Made by a program: the position numbers and the translations under genes
Origin: Symbiodinium natans
Taxonomy: Eukaryota; Sar; Dinophyceae; Suessiales; Symbiodiniaceae
NCBI GenBank assembly: GCA_905221605.1
Contig: CAJNDS010001835.1
Coordinates: forward strand, 563,348 to 627,347
Direction: 5' to 3'
Length of the DNA: 64,000 nt
The notes under the pieces: generated by a model
Seen by the model: the letters and a program-made list of their open reading frames with translations, nothing else
The model's database searches: none
Told to the model about the DNA's origin: nothing
In this document: in pieces, positions 33,856-46,031 of the stretch
How the letters are laid out: the number at the start of each line of letters is the position of its first letter
Numbering within the stretch: position 1 is the stretch's first letter

Positions 33856-34570
33856 GCAGAAGTAGGATCCGGGCTAACCACAGCGCCATGTCTGGCGCTT
33901 ACGACTTGGGAACTTGGGCCAGGCTAACTTTCATAATCTGCTGCATCTCGATAGGAAATTGGGAAAATGAGGTGGACTGAAGTCATTGCTCTAGAAGAAA
34001 GGTACACGCCGCAGCGAGTCGCGTAAGTCCCTTGTTGGAATTGAAGCCTATTTCCCTTAATCCCTACGTCCCCTACGTCCCTAGTGCGTAATTCCAAGAC
34101 TCAGCCCGGGCATGTTTTCATCGGCCCGGATGATCTTCCGAGGTGTTGTGTGGAAGTCTTCCTCGGGTGCTGTTGCACAAGGCACCTGCAACAGTTCCTA
34201 GGAGCTTAGGATGCATAGCAGCATGTGCTAGCATGTAGTTGTGTACTAAACCACCCGTAAACTTCAACCCTAAGCCCTTCACCCTTTCACCCTACACGCA
34301 GATTCGGGACGGGGGGAGAAAGGAGGCCGCAGCATTTCTGAGTGGACGGCGTCCCTGGGCTGGCACTGAGATGCATGCATTTTGTTTCCTTCCGAAAGGC
34401 CTCTGAAAGCCAAAGCTGGTGCGTAGTGTATATTGACATGAGGGTGTAGGAGTTTAGGTTGAAATGTGGGCTATCCTGGCTAAGGATGTGCCCTCTGGGA
34501 ATCTTAGCTGCTTTTGCCGTGCGGGCATCTGGGCTTGTTCTTGGACATGTGGATGTGTGCCTCGGCTGGC

Positions 34571-34610
34571 CTTTGGCAGAGGTCAAAGGCGTTTGGCAGA
34601 GGTCAAAGGC
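34571..34610. repeat. 20-bp tandem duplication
   Basis: TTTGGCAGAGGTCAAAGGC is repeated at a period of 20 bases, with one differing base at the junction. Confidence 0.95.
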
Positions 34611-35740
34611 CTGCAGCTAGTTGTGATTTCATCCGTTTGTAAAGAGGCTTGAGCTGTATAGCATTTGCAATATATTCAATATATATATATATATAAATCG
34701 AGATATTTATAAAAACATATATATATATATACAGATTATATATATATATATATGTATACGCATTTATTTGTCACGGTTTCTCACTAGAGGTTAGAGTTTA
34801 GGGCAGCATTGCGTTGTCTCAAGTCAGCTGCCGAAGGCACCGCATCGTGCAGCGCGCGATCGAAGCAACGGAGTCCGCCGCTTCCCTCTGTCCAAATCTG
34901 AACTCGGGTCGACTTGGAGGTTCCTGGTGCTTGTTAACCCAATTCTAAGTGTACTTACAAGCCAATGATAGCAATGTTAGGGCAGTTCAGGGCCTAGGTT
35001 TTTGGGCGCCTGCACAACCTCAGTCACAGGCAAACTATCCCCAGGAGACCCAAATCAAAAAGGGTTCTTTGAACTTGGTTTGAGCTTGGCAAGTTTGCCC
35101 GGCGATCCACAGTTGGATGTCTGAACAAGTTCTCTTATTGGGGGCTGAACAGGATCCTACTTGGTATTTTTCTGCTGGTTGAAGAGGCGTTGAAACCCCT
35201 AGACCCATACGTCCCGATTGAAAACATGTTATTCCCCACCATCGGTGTGGGGTTGAACTCAACTCTTCTCCTGGCCCGGTCTGCTCCTCGCCCATCTCCC
35301 GTATCCCACGCCGCAGTATCCCCAGAATGTCCCTGGAGCCCACAGAGTGTCCCTGAAATGCCCAACCCCAAAACCTGCAGCACAATATTTTCCGAGAACT
35401 TCACTAAAGTAGCTTAGGCCCGAACTCCTTTTTAAGGTGATGCCCTCCTTGGAGACGATTCTGGAGTCGCCTTGGCCAATCTTCAAGGCCGACTGGTTCG
35501 GGTTGTAGGGTTTTGGCCGCCGGTGTTAGGGTGGTTTAAGGTGTAAGGCCTGAGGCCGCTGCAGGCAGAGCCAAAGAAAGCTGTCTCCTGTCCTGCCAGG
35601 TGCTGCATGCAATGAGAAGCTCAGCACCACTTGAGATCGTGTTTTTGTTTTCCGCTTGGGCACGTGAGTGCCCAGTCCCTGTCGTGAGAACCGACGCCCT
35701 CGTTGACCCTTGAAGCTTTACAGTACCTAGCAAGGTAGAG

Positions 35741-35960
<220 letters not shown>

Positions 35961-37518
35961 ATATATAGCCTTTGCTTTAGCAGGGCAGAGACGTGTTTTT
36001 ATTGATGACGTCGGGAAAACGTAGGAAATGGTTCACGGCAAGAAAGGGGTGGGTCAGCATTGAACTTTGCCATTTTGTGGGGGTCAGTACTGATTCTATC
36101 AATACTACAATTGGCGTATACTTGAGGGCTACACGGGAATCTTGAGGTTGTGGTCGGTTTGCGCGAGTGTTCGTACATCTTGATATGTCAGGCGTTTGGA
36201 GTCGCGGTCTCCATCAGCGCTTTGGGGTATACTTGAGGGTTACACGGGAGCTTGAGCTATAAATGGGGTATGTAGTGTAGTGTGTACAGGGTACGCAGAG
36301 ACCAGGGTAGATCGTACTCATGAAGAGTATATAGGTACATATGGACTTCAGGTTACGTAGCGTATATCAGATACATAGTGTATGGTGGGTGTGTAAAACA
36401 ACAAGAAGGTCAGATGAACGAAGAGGAAATGTGGAGGAGGAAAGGGGGGAGTGGAAGAGGGGTGGGATCGTCATGACGCAAGAAAGGGGAAGGAGGGGGA
36501 GGGGGGGGGGAAGATGGGGTCTTAGCCGCCAGTTTTGCTGCCTTTGTGTCGCTGAGAAGCTAGGCTAGCTTTCGTGGTCCTCAGATACACACATATGTGT
36601 ATGATACATAATAAATAATATGGCACAATACATTCAATACATATACATATGAGAATGTACTATGTGCATACCAGTATACAGGCAAATGTATAAATAGATT
36701 TAAACATACTTTTTCTTAGTGTATATATATATACACACATACACACATATTTGCCTCTGGCTTCCGGCTCAGGCCTCATGAAACGGACCTTCCACGACGT
36801 ACAAGTTTCTCCGGGAGACTTGGAGGCTCAGCGTCGTTTCTTGCCAGTCTTGCCCGTGACGTAGGCCCGATAACATGGTACAGTATGGAGCTGGCGAGAG
36901 AGCCGAAACCTTGAAGATCCTGAGTGGACCGAAGCTTTGCCTGCCGTGTGTTAGTGAGAGAGGGAGAGCATCTTCAGGGCCGCGGCAGCAATGCCCAGCG
37001 CTCGGAGACGTGGTCCCGCGTGGCGCGCTTGCTGCGGAGCGCCGCGGCGCGTGGGGAACGGGCTGGTGGCACACCCATGGTTCTCCTAACAGGCGCAAGT
37101 GGGGCTTTGGGGGCATTTGGGGCTTTCAAGATGTGTTTCGTATTTGTTTGGCTCTGAAGGCGCTTGCGTCCTTGGGATCTGAAAGCGCTTCCAAGCTTAA
37201 TGTTGGGTATTTTTATGCACCCCAGGTGCTGGGCGGGAACCCTTTCGGAACACCTAAGCCCCTAAGCTTTTTTGAGACCTCTTTCTGTGCGACCCTGAGA
37301 ACCTGTAAGCCCTGAGCTCGCCGGTTTTCAAGCAGCAGCTTAGTGACTTCGGGGAGACTTGATGCTTACCAGGCTCCGCAAGATTAAGGGGGGTGTTTTG
37401 CCGGCAATCACTACCACGCCCCTGTGTCAAAAGCACTAACCTTCTGGAAGTCTGAGTCGGAGCAAAGCAGACTTAGAGCTTGGTGGCGCCAGCCTTCCCT
37501 TTTTGTGCTTTTGTGAAG

Positions 37519-38036
37519 GTTTGCCTCACCAAAGGGTGGATCACCTTCTGGACCTCTTCAAGCATGCCGACAAGCTCGGCTACCTAGCCCCTCTTGTGGT
37601 TGCACCCCTCTACCCGAACGTGACGCAAGCCTGCTCCAAGATCGCGGAAGTTTTTGCAGCCCGGTCGGCAGTGCCAGAGAACTGGTCACCCTGCCTTCCA
37701 TACGTGTCGCGGTTTCAGCAGAGGGCCCAGTACCTGTACATCTACATTGGGCTTCAGCTGGATCTGGCTGTCCTGTGGTTTGACTTCCACCTGACCTTCC
37801 TTCAAGACCCCTTCCAGTGGCTGCCTCTCGCTGCTGAAGGCCGGCTGAGCCCTCCGGCCTATCGGGAGTCGTGCCAGCACTTCTGCGTTGCTCCTGGAAT
37901 GGCAGACCTGTACTTGGCCGACGAGTTCTATGCGCCATTCTTGGTAAAGCCCACTCTCATGTTCATCAGGCTCGGGCAGCCAGCACCTCAACAGTATGTG
38001 GGAAAGAAGTTGGGCCTAACGTTGAATTCGGTGTAA
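37519..38036 (+). CDS. glycosyltransferase-like exon (nucleotide-sugar transferase fold)
   Basis: After a GAAG acceptor the frame runs open to TAA 38034-38036. It reads LLDLFKHADKLGYLAPLVVA at the start, QYLYIYIGLQLDLAVLWFDF with LTFLQDPFQWLP in the middle, and LADEFYAPFLVKPTLMFIRL near the end. The middle part matches the pattern of an Asp-containing strand followed by a 'xxDP' motif, seen in nucleotide-diphospho-sugar transferases of the RRA/XEG113 kind. The expected DxD reads FDF here. The final residues after about 38000 may be intron. Earlier and later exons were not identified. The exon at 42.9 kb is also glycosyltransferase-like, but a link is unproven. Confidence 0.5.
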
Positions 38037-38618
38037 TGCGGCATCCCCCAAACCCCCACCCTGAAACTATTTTCGTGCGGAAGGAGGTCTTGGGGGGCCA
38101 CGCTCGGGATTTCAAGGCTTGCGGGCCGGCTTGATAACCTCGCCGAAATTTCCCCATGGCTCGAGACATCCAACACACACCGGGATCCTGGCAAACAGGG
38201 TGAGCCGAATGATGTGAAAGACTCAGTACCACAGGGGGGGAAACGTAAGTGAAGCTCACATTACATAGTACATGGTAGGGGCTTGCGAGTGCTCGAGGGT
38301 CATGGGTAGATGGGTAAGGAGATGGCCACTCCCTGTGAGGCCGACTCGGGCGTCTTTCGAGTGGCTGCGCACATTTTTGCTCTGGCTTTGCACTTTCCCA
38401 TTCGCACACGAGGCACGTGACCAGGCATGAAATGGAAGGTTCTTCGAATCCGAACGGCCCCACGTTCCTAGTGTCGTTTTTTATTGGCCTCTGAGCAACC
38501 CCATGCCTCCCAAGTCACGAGGCGGCCTTCAGTTCATGATCTTCCCCGATCGCTTGGACCTGGTGCCTTCAGTGTCAATGCTGCCCGCTTCGGAGGCCGG
38601 GTGCTGTTCGCGGTCCTG

Positions 38619-38775
38619 ACCGAAAGAAAAGAAAAGAAAAGACAAGAAAAGAAAAGACAAGAAAGGGAACGGAAAGGAACGGAAAGGAAAGAAAGAAAGA
38701 GAGAGAGACAGATAGAAAGAAATCAAGAAAGAACAAAAAGAAAAGACAGACAGACAGAAAGAGAGGAGGCGGAGA
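38619..38775. repeat. purine-only tract (AAAAG/GAAAG repeats)
   Basis: About 155 bases almost entirely of A and G on the + strand, built from AAAAG, GACAAGAAAAG and GGAACGGAAA variants. Charged apparent proteins here are artefacts. Confidence 0.9.
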
Positions 38776-38978
38776 GCTAGAATGCCCCAGCAGCCGAGGG
38801 TGTCCCTCGCATCGTGTTGGGCGAACTAGATGCGGAGCAGAAGTTTGTGGGCACGGATGGCTGGTTTGGAGAATTTGAGAACGTCCTCTCCTTCGAGATC
38901 AATGGCTTTCTGCATGAAGCCGACCGTGTGTACCTTCTTGCAGCTTGGCCGCATCACTGAGCGCAAAGCAACACAAAA

Positions 38979-39175
38979 CCAGCCGGCTCAGGGAAATTTC
39001 GACTCCAGTACGAAGCTTGTAGCACAGCAATGGAAAACCAGCCGGCTCACGGAAACGTCGATTCCAGTACTAAGGTTGTACTACGAAGCAAAAAACACCA
39101 GCCGGCTCACGGAAACGTCGATTCCAGTACAGAGCAATGAAAGCCAGCCGGCTCACAGACGCGGAGCCGCGGTGC
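38979..39175. repeat. tandem repeat, four units of about 46-60 bp
   Basis: Units start with CCAGCCGGCTCACGGAAAC at 38979, 39038, 39098 and 39144, giving spacings of 59, 60 and 46. Each of the first three continues with TCGAYTCCAGTAC. The second and third units are nearly identical; the first is more diverged and the last is truncated. The function is unknown. Confidence 0.92.
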
Positions 39176-40176
39176 TACCCACACATATCCAGTACTTCAG
39201 ATGTACTACTGTGTGACATCATAGCCGTGCTACCCTGGATGTGTGATTTACTTTGTACAACGACGAGGAATAGGAAATAAACGATGAGGTTTGCGCTCGG
39301 GTACTTGCGTTTATGACGGTTTGTTGCTAGCCCACTTCATGTTGCCCAAGCAAGGCAGGGCTTTCACCTAGTTTCTTTATCAGGAGGCCTTGCGAACTGG
39401 AGACTCGGAGCAGCAACGCCAGATTCTTCTCAAAACCCGGAAGTCCATCTCGCCGAGACGGCCGACGGATCGTGCCGGGGCAGATTTAGGGAAGCAGAGC
39501 AGTCTTGTAAAACTCTTGTAAAGAACCCGTACATCTCAGCACGAGAGAGTCGTGAGATCCCGCTTTCCTGACCTCAGGCGCCTACCGACAGCATGCAGAG
39601 GGCTACACAGAGGAGCCGTGTTCGTGGCACTATGTGGCTGGGCTAAATCTCAGTATGTTTTTTTGCGATTAAGCAGCACCATGGGGTCCCAACATCAAGG
39701 GTGAGACCTACGTTTAGGTTGCCGTGAGGGCGCGGGACGCGTATGTGGCGCGCTTCCGGGATGTCGGCTCTCGCTCGATGCCCAGACACAGGGCGCAGAA
39801 CTTTTGACTCCTCTGGCCTGCGGTTTTCGTGTGTTACGCAAGCATTCCCAAACCATATGGATTCACGATTCCGAGGTTCCGGCAGAAGGTCGTCTCCAAA
39901 TCTAGTGGCTCGAAAGTCGTCGGTTTACTCAAACAGTGTCCCAACATTATGGGGTTCCACACATTCCGCGCTCGAAATGGTGCTCCTACCTCGACCTCGA
40001 AACTTTTGCGCTCTTTGTCACGAAAAGGTCCCGTGAAATCAAGGGGAAGTGCTTGCATTGAACACGGCGCTTTTGCCTCAAGTGCAGACGTTGCTGTCGG
40101 CCCCTTGGGGTGATCTTGAAGTGGTTTTGAGTGAAGAAGCATCTAGATTTTCAACTGATTCGCCCGTGCGGCCCGC

Positions 40177-40440
40177 AGCATGGAGACCAGGCGCAAGAAG
40201 CATTTCTGGGTGGCTACGCAGATTCTGAAGATCCTCAGCTGCAGCGGTGGGGGCTGCAGAGCATGGTGGCGGGGGTGTCCTGCTCCGATGGACTTTGGCT
40301 GCCTTCACAGTCGGATCAGGTTGTGCCAAGTTTTTTGGAGTGTCTCCCGAGGAGGTCTTCCACCAAGCAGAAAAAGCACTGTGCAAGTGCCTTCACTTTG
40401 GTGCAGCTTGTGGCTGGGCTTCAACCAAAAATGCTGTAAT
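40177..40440 (+). CDS. candidate exons, unknown protein
   Basis: After GCCCGCAG the frame reads HGDQAQEAFLGGYADSEDPQ and then QRWGLQSMVAGVSCSDGLW. From about 40331 a second frame reads FFGVSPEEVFHQAEKALCKC and stays open to TAA. The frames are offset and no normal-sized intron separates them. This may be a frameshifted relic. No family was recognised. Confidence 0.3.
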
Positions 40441-41268
40441 GTCTTAATGCAGGCAGGCACACGGAGGTTTGATTGAGTGTACTGGTGGTTGCTCTTGGCT
40501 GTTGCCGGATTAGGGTTTCGGAAAGTCTACAGCCACACTGAGGCAGGGGTATCACCTGCGAAGGCACCGAAAAGGAGAGCTGCACACTTCGGAAGGGTTC
40601 ACCCTTCCTTGCACCGTCCCCGACTGGGGACCCGGACTTAGCTTTTCGATCTTAAGTTCTTGAACAGTGATGTTTTTTTGCCGGTCGCTGCTGGCTGCTA
40701 TCACGTGTTTGGGGCCGTTTGGTGGTCAGTGGGCATGAGCTGCTGTGTCATCAGGTTTTTGACAGCGGTGTGCTGTGTTTTTTTTTAGGAGTGGAGCTTC
40801 GTCAAGGTCTGCGAAGATCTAGGCCTGTGGGCCGGGTCCAAAAAAAACTCAACGCAGTTCAGACCCTCGCAGGCTGCAACGCAACCCCCGCGAAGCGAAT
40901 TGTGCACGTGAATTTCGCCGACGGCTGCTGCGAGAGGGAGCAGGCGAGCCAGTCGAATCAAAACTCTTTGCACAGGCAAAGGCTTGTTCAGCCACAACTG
41001 CTCGCAAGAGCATGTTCTCCTATGTTGTGTTGGTCTGTGGGGAACGCCTCTGTTGTGAAAGAGTGGGTGCCAAGATTGCTGCTAGGCTGGAGTCATGACT
41101 GCAGCTGATGAGACACCCCATCGAACGTTGCGGTCTGGCGGGTGGCACAAACTCCCCAAACCCTCCTCGGACCCAATAACCCTCGAAACCCTCAACTCCA
41201 AAACCCTGCATGGCTGTGGCTAGTCGGGCGGCAAAAAACTCCGAAATCCTCAACTCCCCAAACCCACA

Positions 41269-41794
41269 AAACCCTCAGAGCCCTAAACCCTCTGAGCCCT
41301 AAACCCTGAACCCTGAACCCTAAACCCTAAACCCTTGCGACCGAGTCCTTGCCTGCCTTGTGAGTGCGAGAGCCGAAACCCTAAACCCTAAACCCGAAAC
41401 CCTAAACCCGAAACCCTAAACCCTAAACCCTAAACCCTAGACGGGTGGCAAAAAAACCCTAAACCCTAAACCCTAAACCCTAAACCCTAAACCCCAAACC
41501 CCAAACCCTAAACCCTAAACCCTAAACCCTAAACCAACCCTAAACCCTAAACCCTCTGAGCCCTCAGAGCCCGAAAGCGCTCGGAGGCCCAGAGCTCCGA
41601 GTCGGCACGGCGCTTGGGCGCCTCCGAGAGCCGGGCGCTACGAGGCAAGAAGGGAACGTAGGGTTTAGGGTTTAGGGTTTAGGGTTTAGGGCTTAGGGCT
41701 TAGTTTAGGGTTTAGGGTTTAGGGTTTAGGGTTTAGGGTTTAGGGTTTAGGGTTTAGGGTTTAGGGTTTAGGGTTTAGGGTTTAGGGTTTAGGG
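41269..41794. repeat. large outward-facing pair of interstitial telomeric arrays
   Basis: About 290 bases of CCCTAAA and its variants (CCCGAAA, CCCTGAA, CCCCAAA) occupy 41269-41560. About 135 bases of nearly perfect TTTAGGG occupy 41659-41794. Between them is a spacer of about 100 GC-rich bases with three CTCGGAG/CTCCGAG elements that can pair as hairpins. The arrays face outward, the arrangement of a linear molecule's two ends rather than of a head-to-head fusion. Confidence 0.97.
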
Positions 41795-42867
41795 TGAAGC
41801 AAAAAGCGGCGAGTGTATACAGGGTGTCCTTGTATGGGCTTAGAAGCTCTTTGCAAGGGGTTTATAGGGTTTGAGGTGGTCAAGAAAGGGGGTTTAGTGT
41901 TTAGGGTTATGGATTATGGCTATAAAGGTGGCCTTTGGCCATTGTGGAGAAAGCGCGGCCTTTCTCATTGTGACGCTGGTGGAGCACCGAGCATTGGGAC
42001 CATTTAGTCCACCGTGTTGAAAAGAAATCTGGGCATTAGCGGCAGATTCGGTTTTTCGCAACATCTAACAGCCGGAGCTTGGGCTGGAACTAGGCTCATT
42101 GCCACTTGTGTTGCCACTCCCTCGACCCAGGCATGTCTTCGCAGGTTTAGAAACCGACACCTCTCAGCTCCACAAACTGCGACCTTCCTGCACAGGCGAC
42201 TTTTTGGACGAGGACTTCCGACGGAAGAACGAGGCTGGCCTTGGCTCGACCCTAAAGCCGCCCCAAAGACACAGAGTTCGCAGAGTCCCTGCAGGTTCTG
42301 CTGACGTTCAATCGGACTCCAGAGCTCACTCAACACAAGACTCCTTCCGGCAAGGTCGGGTATTATGTCTGGACGCTTGTTTTGCATCGGGCCATATGCG
42401 TGATGAGATGTGATGAGCTGTAGGATGACGTAGAGGCTCTTGGAGCCCTTTCTTGCAAGGAAGCCGTATGTCATCCTCCAGACTGTGCTGGATCCCACCC
42501 TTCCGTGGGAGACGACCGTTGTTGTTTGGACAGATGCAGGAATCTATTTTGTCGGTGCCTCGTCACTTTTTTAAGCAATCTGCAGTCTAAGCCTTATGCC
42601 TTTACAGATTCATGATGCCTGATGGGTGCCTCAGCCTTGTCACTTCAACCTAGGCGATATGCGCCCGCTCGTTCAGGAGTTCCTGCGCGATTCAGATGTC
42701 TCTGCGACAAGGACCCAGTTCCACCATACTTCATCCGCAGCCCAAGAACCCTGAACCCTGTGGTGAGCTGCTGGTCTGCGTAGGTTTTCAATGCAAAGTC
42801 CATCCGAACAGTTTTGCTGAGTGGTGGGTCCAGCTATGCGTGACAAGAATAGAGATTCTACACTGAG

Positions 42868-43175
42868 GACTCCCATGAATGAGGGCGACTTCTCCAAACG
42901 GGATGCCTTCATTCTACTGGATGCAGATGTTCCCAGTATAATGGAAACAAACCAGATTGCAACTGGCATCATTTTGGTTCGAAAAACGCGGTTGGCAGTA
43001 TCCTTTCTGGAGAAGTGGTTGGCTGCGTGTGAGGACCGACGGATAATGACTGAGGAGCCTTCTGTGCTCGGATTTCCTGAGTATCCATCTTTCAGGAACA
43101 ACAACGATGATCAGACCGCATTCTCTCTGCTGTTCAAGTTGCACGGATTCCGTGCATTTTCTGTCGAGGAGCGTG
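42868..43175 (+). CDS. glycosyltransferase-like domain exon
   Basis: After ACTGAG the frame reads MNEGDFSKRDAFILLDADVP, then QIATGIILVRKTRLAVSFLE, KWLAACEDRRIMTEEPSVLG and NNNDDQTAFSLLFKLHGFRA. This block matches a eukaryote/protist family of putative glycosyltransferase-like proteins: 'xxKRDxFxLMDxD', then a 'WL..C.D.RIxTD.PN..G.P' stretch, then 'HDQSIFSLLxxK'. The substrate is unknown. The end of the exon is uncertain, although the frame stays open to TAA at 43322-43324. It could share a gene with the 37.5 kb exon, but more than 5 kb of repeats lies between. Confidence 0.6.
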
Positions 43176-43397
43176 ATGCTGTAGTTTATACAGGACGGAA
43201 TTTGGCGAAGTTTGTCAAAGCATCCAACGACTTCGCTTTAGGTGTGGTCTCAGACCAGGATGCATATTTACGGGCGGCCGATGATGCTGCCGGCCAGCCA
43301 AAGCGGAGTTCAGCTGTGACCTAACCTGAACGGTCTCCACGATCAGGCTGTGGTTTCTCTGCTTGAAATCGCCAAAGGTGCAACATGGCCGACTTCG

Positions 43398-43655
43398 CCA
43401 GAGTCCAGGAGGGGTTCCTCGCACCAATGTGCCAAGATACCGTCGAAGACCAGACTGAGCCAGTGCTACATCCGCTACTCTCGCGACACGCTTCGCTCCG
43501 ATCTTCGTCACCTAGCTCAGCGTCGCCTGTTCTCAGTGCACTTTCCGTGCCGAGACTCGCGACCACTAGAGACCCAGCGTGTTGAGCTGAAGGGCGTATA
43601 TGATGCTACGAATCTGCCGTTCATGGCTGCGTCTGCAGATGACACAGTCACATGA
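43398..43655 (+). CDS. candidate exon, unknown protein
   Basis: The frame reads SQCYIRYSRDTLRSDLRHLA, then QRRLFSVHFPCRDSRPLE and VELKGVYDATNLPFMAA. It ends at TGA. It is Arg-rich and protein-like. A possible AG acceptor lies near 43410. It may be a terminal exon of the glycosyltransferase-like gene just upstream, but this is not shown. Confidence 0.35.
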   Translation, partial: PESRRGSSHQCAKIPSKTRLSQCYIRYSRDTLRSDLRHLAQRRLFSVHFPCRDSRPLETQRVELKGVYDATNLPFMAASADDTVT

Positions 43656-44251
43656 CACATCTGCAAAGTGTCTGCTCTGCCCAAAAATGTGTGCATCCTC
43701 TGTGGAATGTCTTGGCAGTGGGTAGCCGACAGTTTGGTTCGAAAGCACTTGTTTGCAGGGCATCCATTGACCTCGGGGGTTGCGCTGCTTCGGACCGTGC
43801 CTGGCTGAGCATCGCCATGGAAGAGGGTTAATTCGCAACAGGAACCTGGTAAATGACCTCGCACCCAAGGCCCACATCAAAGTTCGGAGATGTTATTTAT
43901 TACGCTCTTTTGTGCAGTGGGAACCGGTGGCGCAGGGGTTATTCTTCAGCCTTTGGAAAGTCTCTGGAAGGGATGGTGAAACCTGGGAGTCCGAGAGTGG
44001 TGTGGTGAAGATTGGCGAAGTGTGTGTTTTGGTGCCTGCTGGCGCCGCATCGACATGTGTAGTAGAGCATCGTGTAGTGTGACATAGTGTGACATTGTGT
44101 GGCAAGGTGCCGCGCAGTGGGCTTGCACAGGGTAGCACAGCTGGCGCGGCATAGTGTAGGCCAGTGTAGCACCATGTCGGTCAGATATAGTTCGGCATGT
44201 ACACGGAGTAAAGCACATCATGGCATTGGACATGCGTGGACCAGAATAGAC

Positions 44252-46031
44252 ATGGGCTATGGTGCTGTGTGGCGGAAGTACAGCACGACGTACCTTGCAG
44301 ACAAGGTGCTTCCTGCAGCCGACGAGTTGCTGAAGGATGCTGAAGGCCTTCATGTTACCATGTTTCACGCCAGTCTCTTTGTCCTTTTCTTTCTCCAATC
44401 TCCTGATCTCTCTCCTCCTTCCCTTCAGGTGCATATCCCAGCCTCGCACACAAGTTCACGCCCGGAGCCCAAGGTGTACTCTTACCCTGCGCGGCTCATC
44501 CCAAGCAGGCCATCAGACCACCTCTCCCTGAAGCTGGAGACCGGTTTCGTAGTGAGTTTTTTGGGTATCAAGTTCAGAACGAAACGCCAGAGCTTTCGTC
44601 TAGGCATGACTCAGCACGGTCAAGAACACCTGAGGTCCTTGCCAAAGTTCATCTTCCGGCCTCGCACAGGGCGTGCCCACACTATGCTAGATAGAAGAGG
44701 CCACAGGCCATTGACAGGACATCAACAGTGCCTTACAAATGGCCTTAGTGCCTGCACGTCCCGTTCGAGGTATCAACTGGAGGCTACTGCATTCTCTGGA
44801 TTTGGACAGAGTCGTTCGCGAAGGTGATGTTGACACCATTCAGGCCGTGGGAGTGGGAGTGGCCCATCACACACTTGGCGCTAGTTTTGATATGGCGTGC
44901 TGATGGGTGTTTTTTAGGTATTGTCTACAACTCCCAGGCGTACATGGACAACATCACCTACTCGCGCTTCAGCCGCGAGGACCTGGATGTGACTAGCGAT
45001 GATGGCCTCATCAAGGCGCAGCCGCAGCTGTTTCTTCATGGACTCTGATTGGAGAAGCTGTTCGTCGCCATGGGCAGGGGGAGGTGCTTGCACGACTTTC
45101 CTGAAGGTAGTGCAGCTGGCGCAGCTTTGCATGGAGTTCCTGAACTACATGTGCGCGTCCTCGCAGCAACTGATCCAGGCGTGCCCGAACTAGTTCGCAA
45201 TCGTCAACTAAGAGCTTGGCCCCCATATTGAGATGAAATCCACGATGCATCCCTACGGAGGGACTCTCCGAGCGAGTTCGCGTTCAGGCCAGCCGATAAA
45301 CCACAGCAAAGTGCTTTGCGCATCAATCTCTTGAAAGCTGAAACGGTCATAGGGCCATGTCTGCCTTGGCCCCGCTGTGGTGAGGCAGCGCAGCTGAAGG
45401 CTACGGATGCTGGCCGGCGGCGGAGCAGGCGAATAAACCCAAAGCCCAAAACCCCAGAACCTCAACTCAGACCTGCGAACCCAAGCCTTGCCTTCCTTGA
45501 GCCTGAGAGTCGGAACCCGGGGGAGGCATGTGGGGGGGCTACCAAAAGCATCCCAAAAGCCTCCAAAAGCCGGGGGGTCCAGAGAGAAAACAGGCCCCGA
45601 CGGAGCTCCCCTCGAGAGCCCCGCGGGCCACCGCTAGGCGTCTGGGCCCTGGCAAGAGTTAGGACTGGCTGTTCCTTTTCTTGCTCGCTTCTTTTTTTTT
45701 TGGGGGGGGGGGGGGGGACGTTAGGAGTCCAGGCTTTTGGGTTGTATTTCAGTGGATTCGGGTCCAAGTTGTCCAGGGCTGGGGAGCGGCGAGGATTTGA
45801 AGCTGTCTTCTGGCCTGCTAGATGTAGAATTGAAAGTACTGATAACTACTGTGACTTCATGGCAACCCAGGTGGCTCGCAAGTGCCAGTATTGCTCCAAG
45901 CGTTTTCAGCACGTGGCTTAGCTCTGCAACTTGTCGTTTGGGCATCGCTTGGACGCAGCTTGGGGGTTTTCAGGTCGGAGCAGTACCTCAACGAGCACTT
46001 GCTGAGGAGGCACATGGCGGACGCCTTCCAG
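44252..46031 (+). CDS. DZIP1L: DZIP1-like C2H2 zinc-finger protein
   Basis: DZIP1/DZIP1L proteins act at basal bodies and the ciliary transition zone. Exons: about 44252-44345 (KYSTTYLADKVLPAADELLK), GC donor; 44429-44551 (starts GAYPSLAHKFTPGAQGVLLP) after a strong TCCTTCCCTTCAG, with a GTGAGT donor; 44918-45040 (YMDNITYSRFSREDLDV); about 45084-45178 (TTFLKVVQLAQLCMEFLNYM), matching the 'FLKLxRLAQLxIEYLL' helix of the Dzip-like N-terminal domain; 45871-45908 and 45974-46031. The last two join over a GC donor at 45909 into CQYCSKRFQSEQYLNEHLLR plus RH, a C-x2-C-x12-H-x4-H finger of the DZIP1 kind. The first three join in phase. The 43-base intron implied at 45041-45083 is unusually short, so that join is doubtful. 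The coiled-coil C-terminal exons were not recognised. The symbol denotes the family, not orthology. Confidence 0.68.

Noticed and set aside
38484-38780. Charged Arg/Lys/Glu frame resembling a coiled coil
   Set aside because: Translation of a purine-only AAAAG repeat.
41269-41794. True chromosome end or assembly terminus
   Set aside because: Unique sequence continues on both sides and arrays face outward, so it is reported as interstitial; only long reads could show misassembly.
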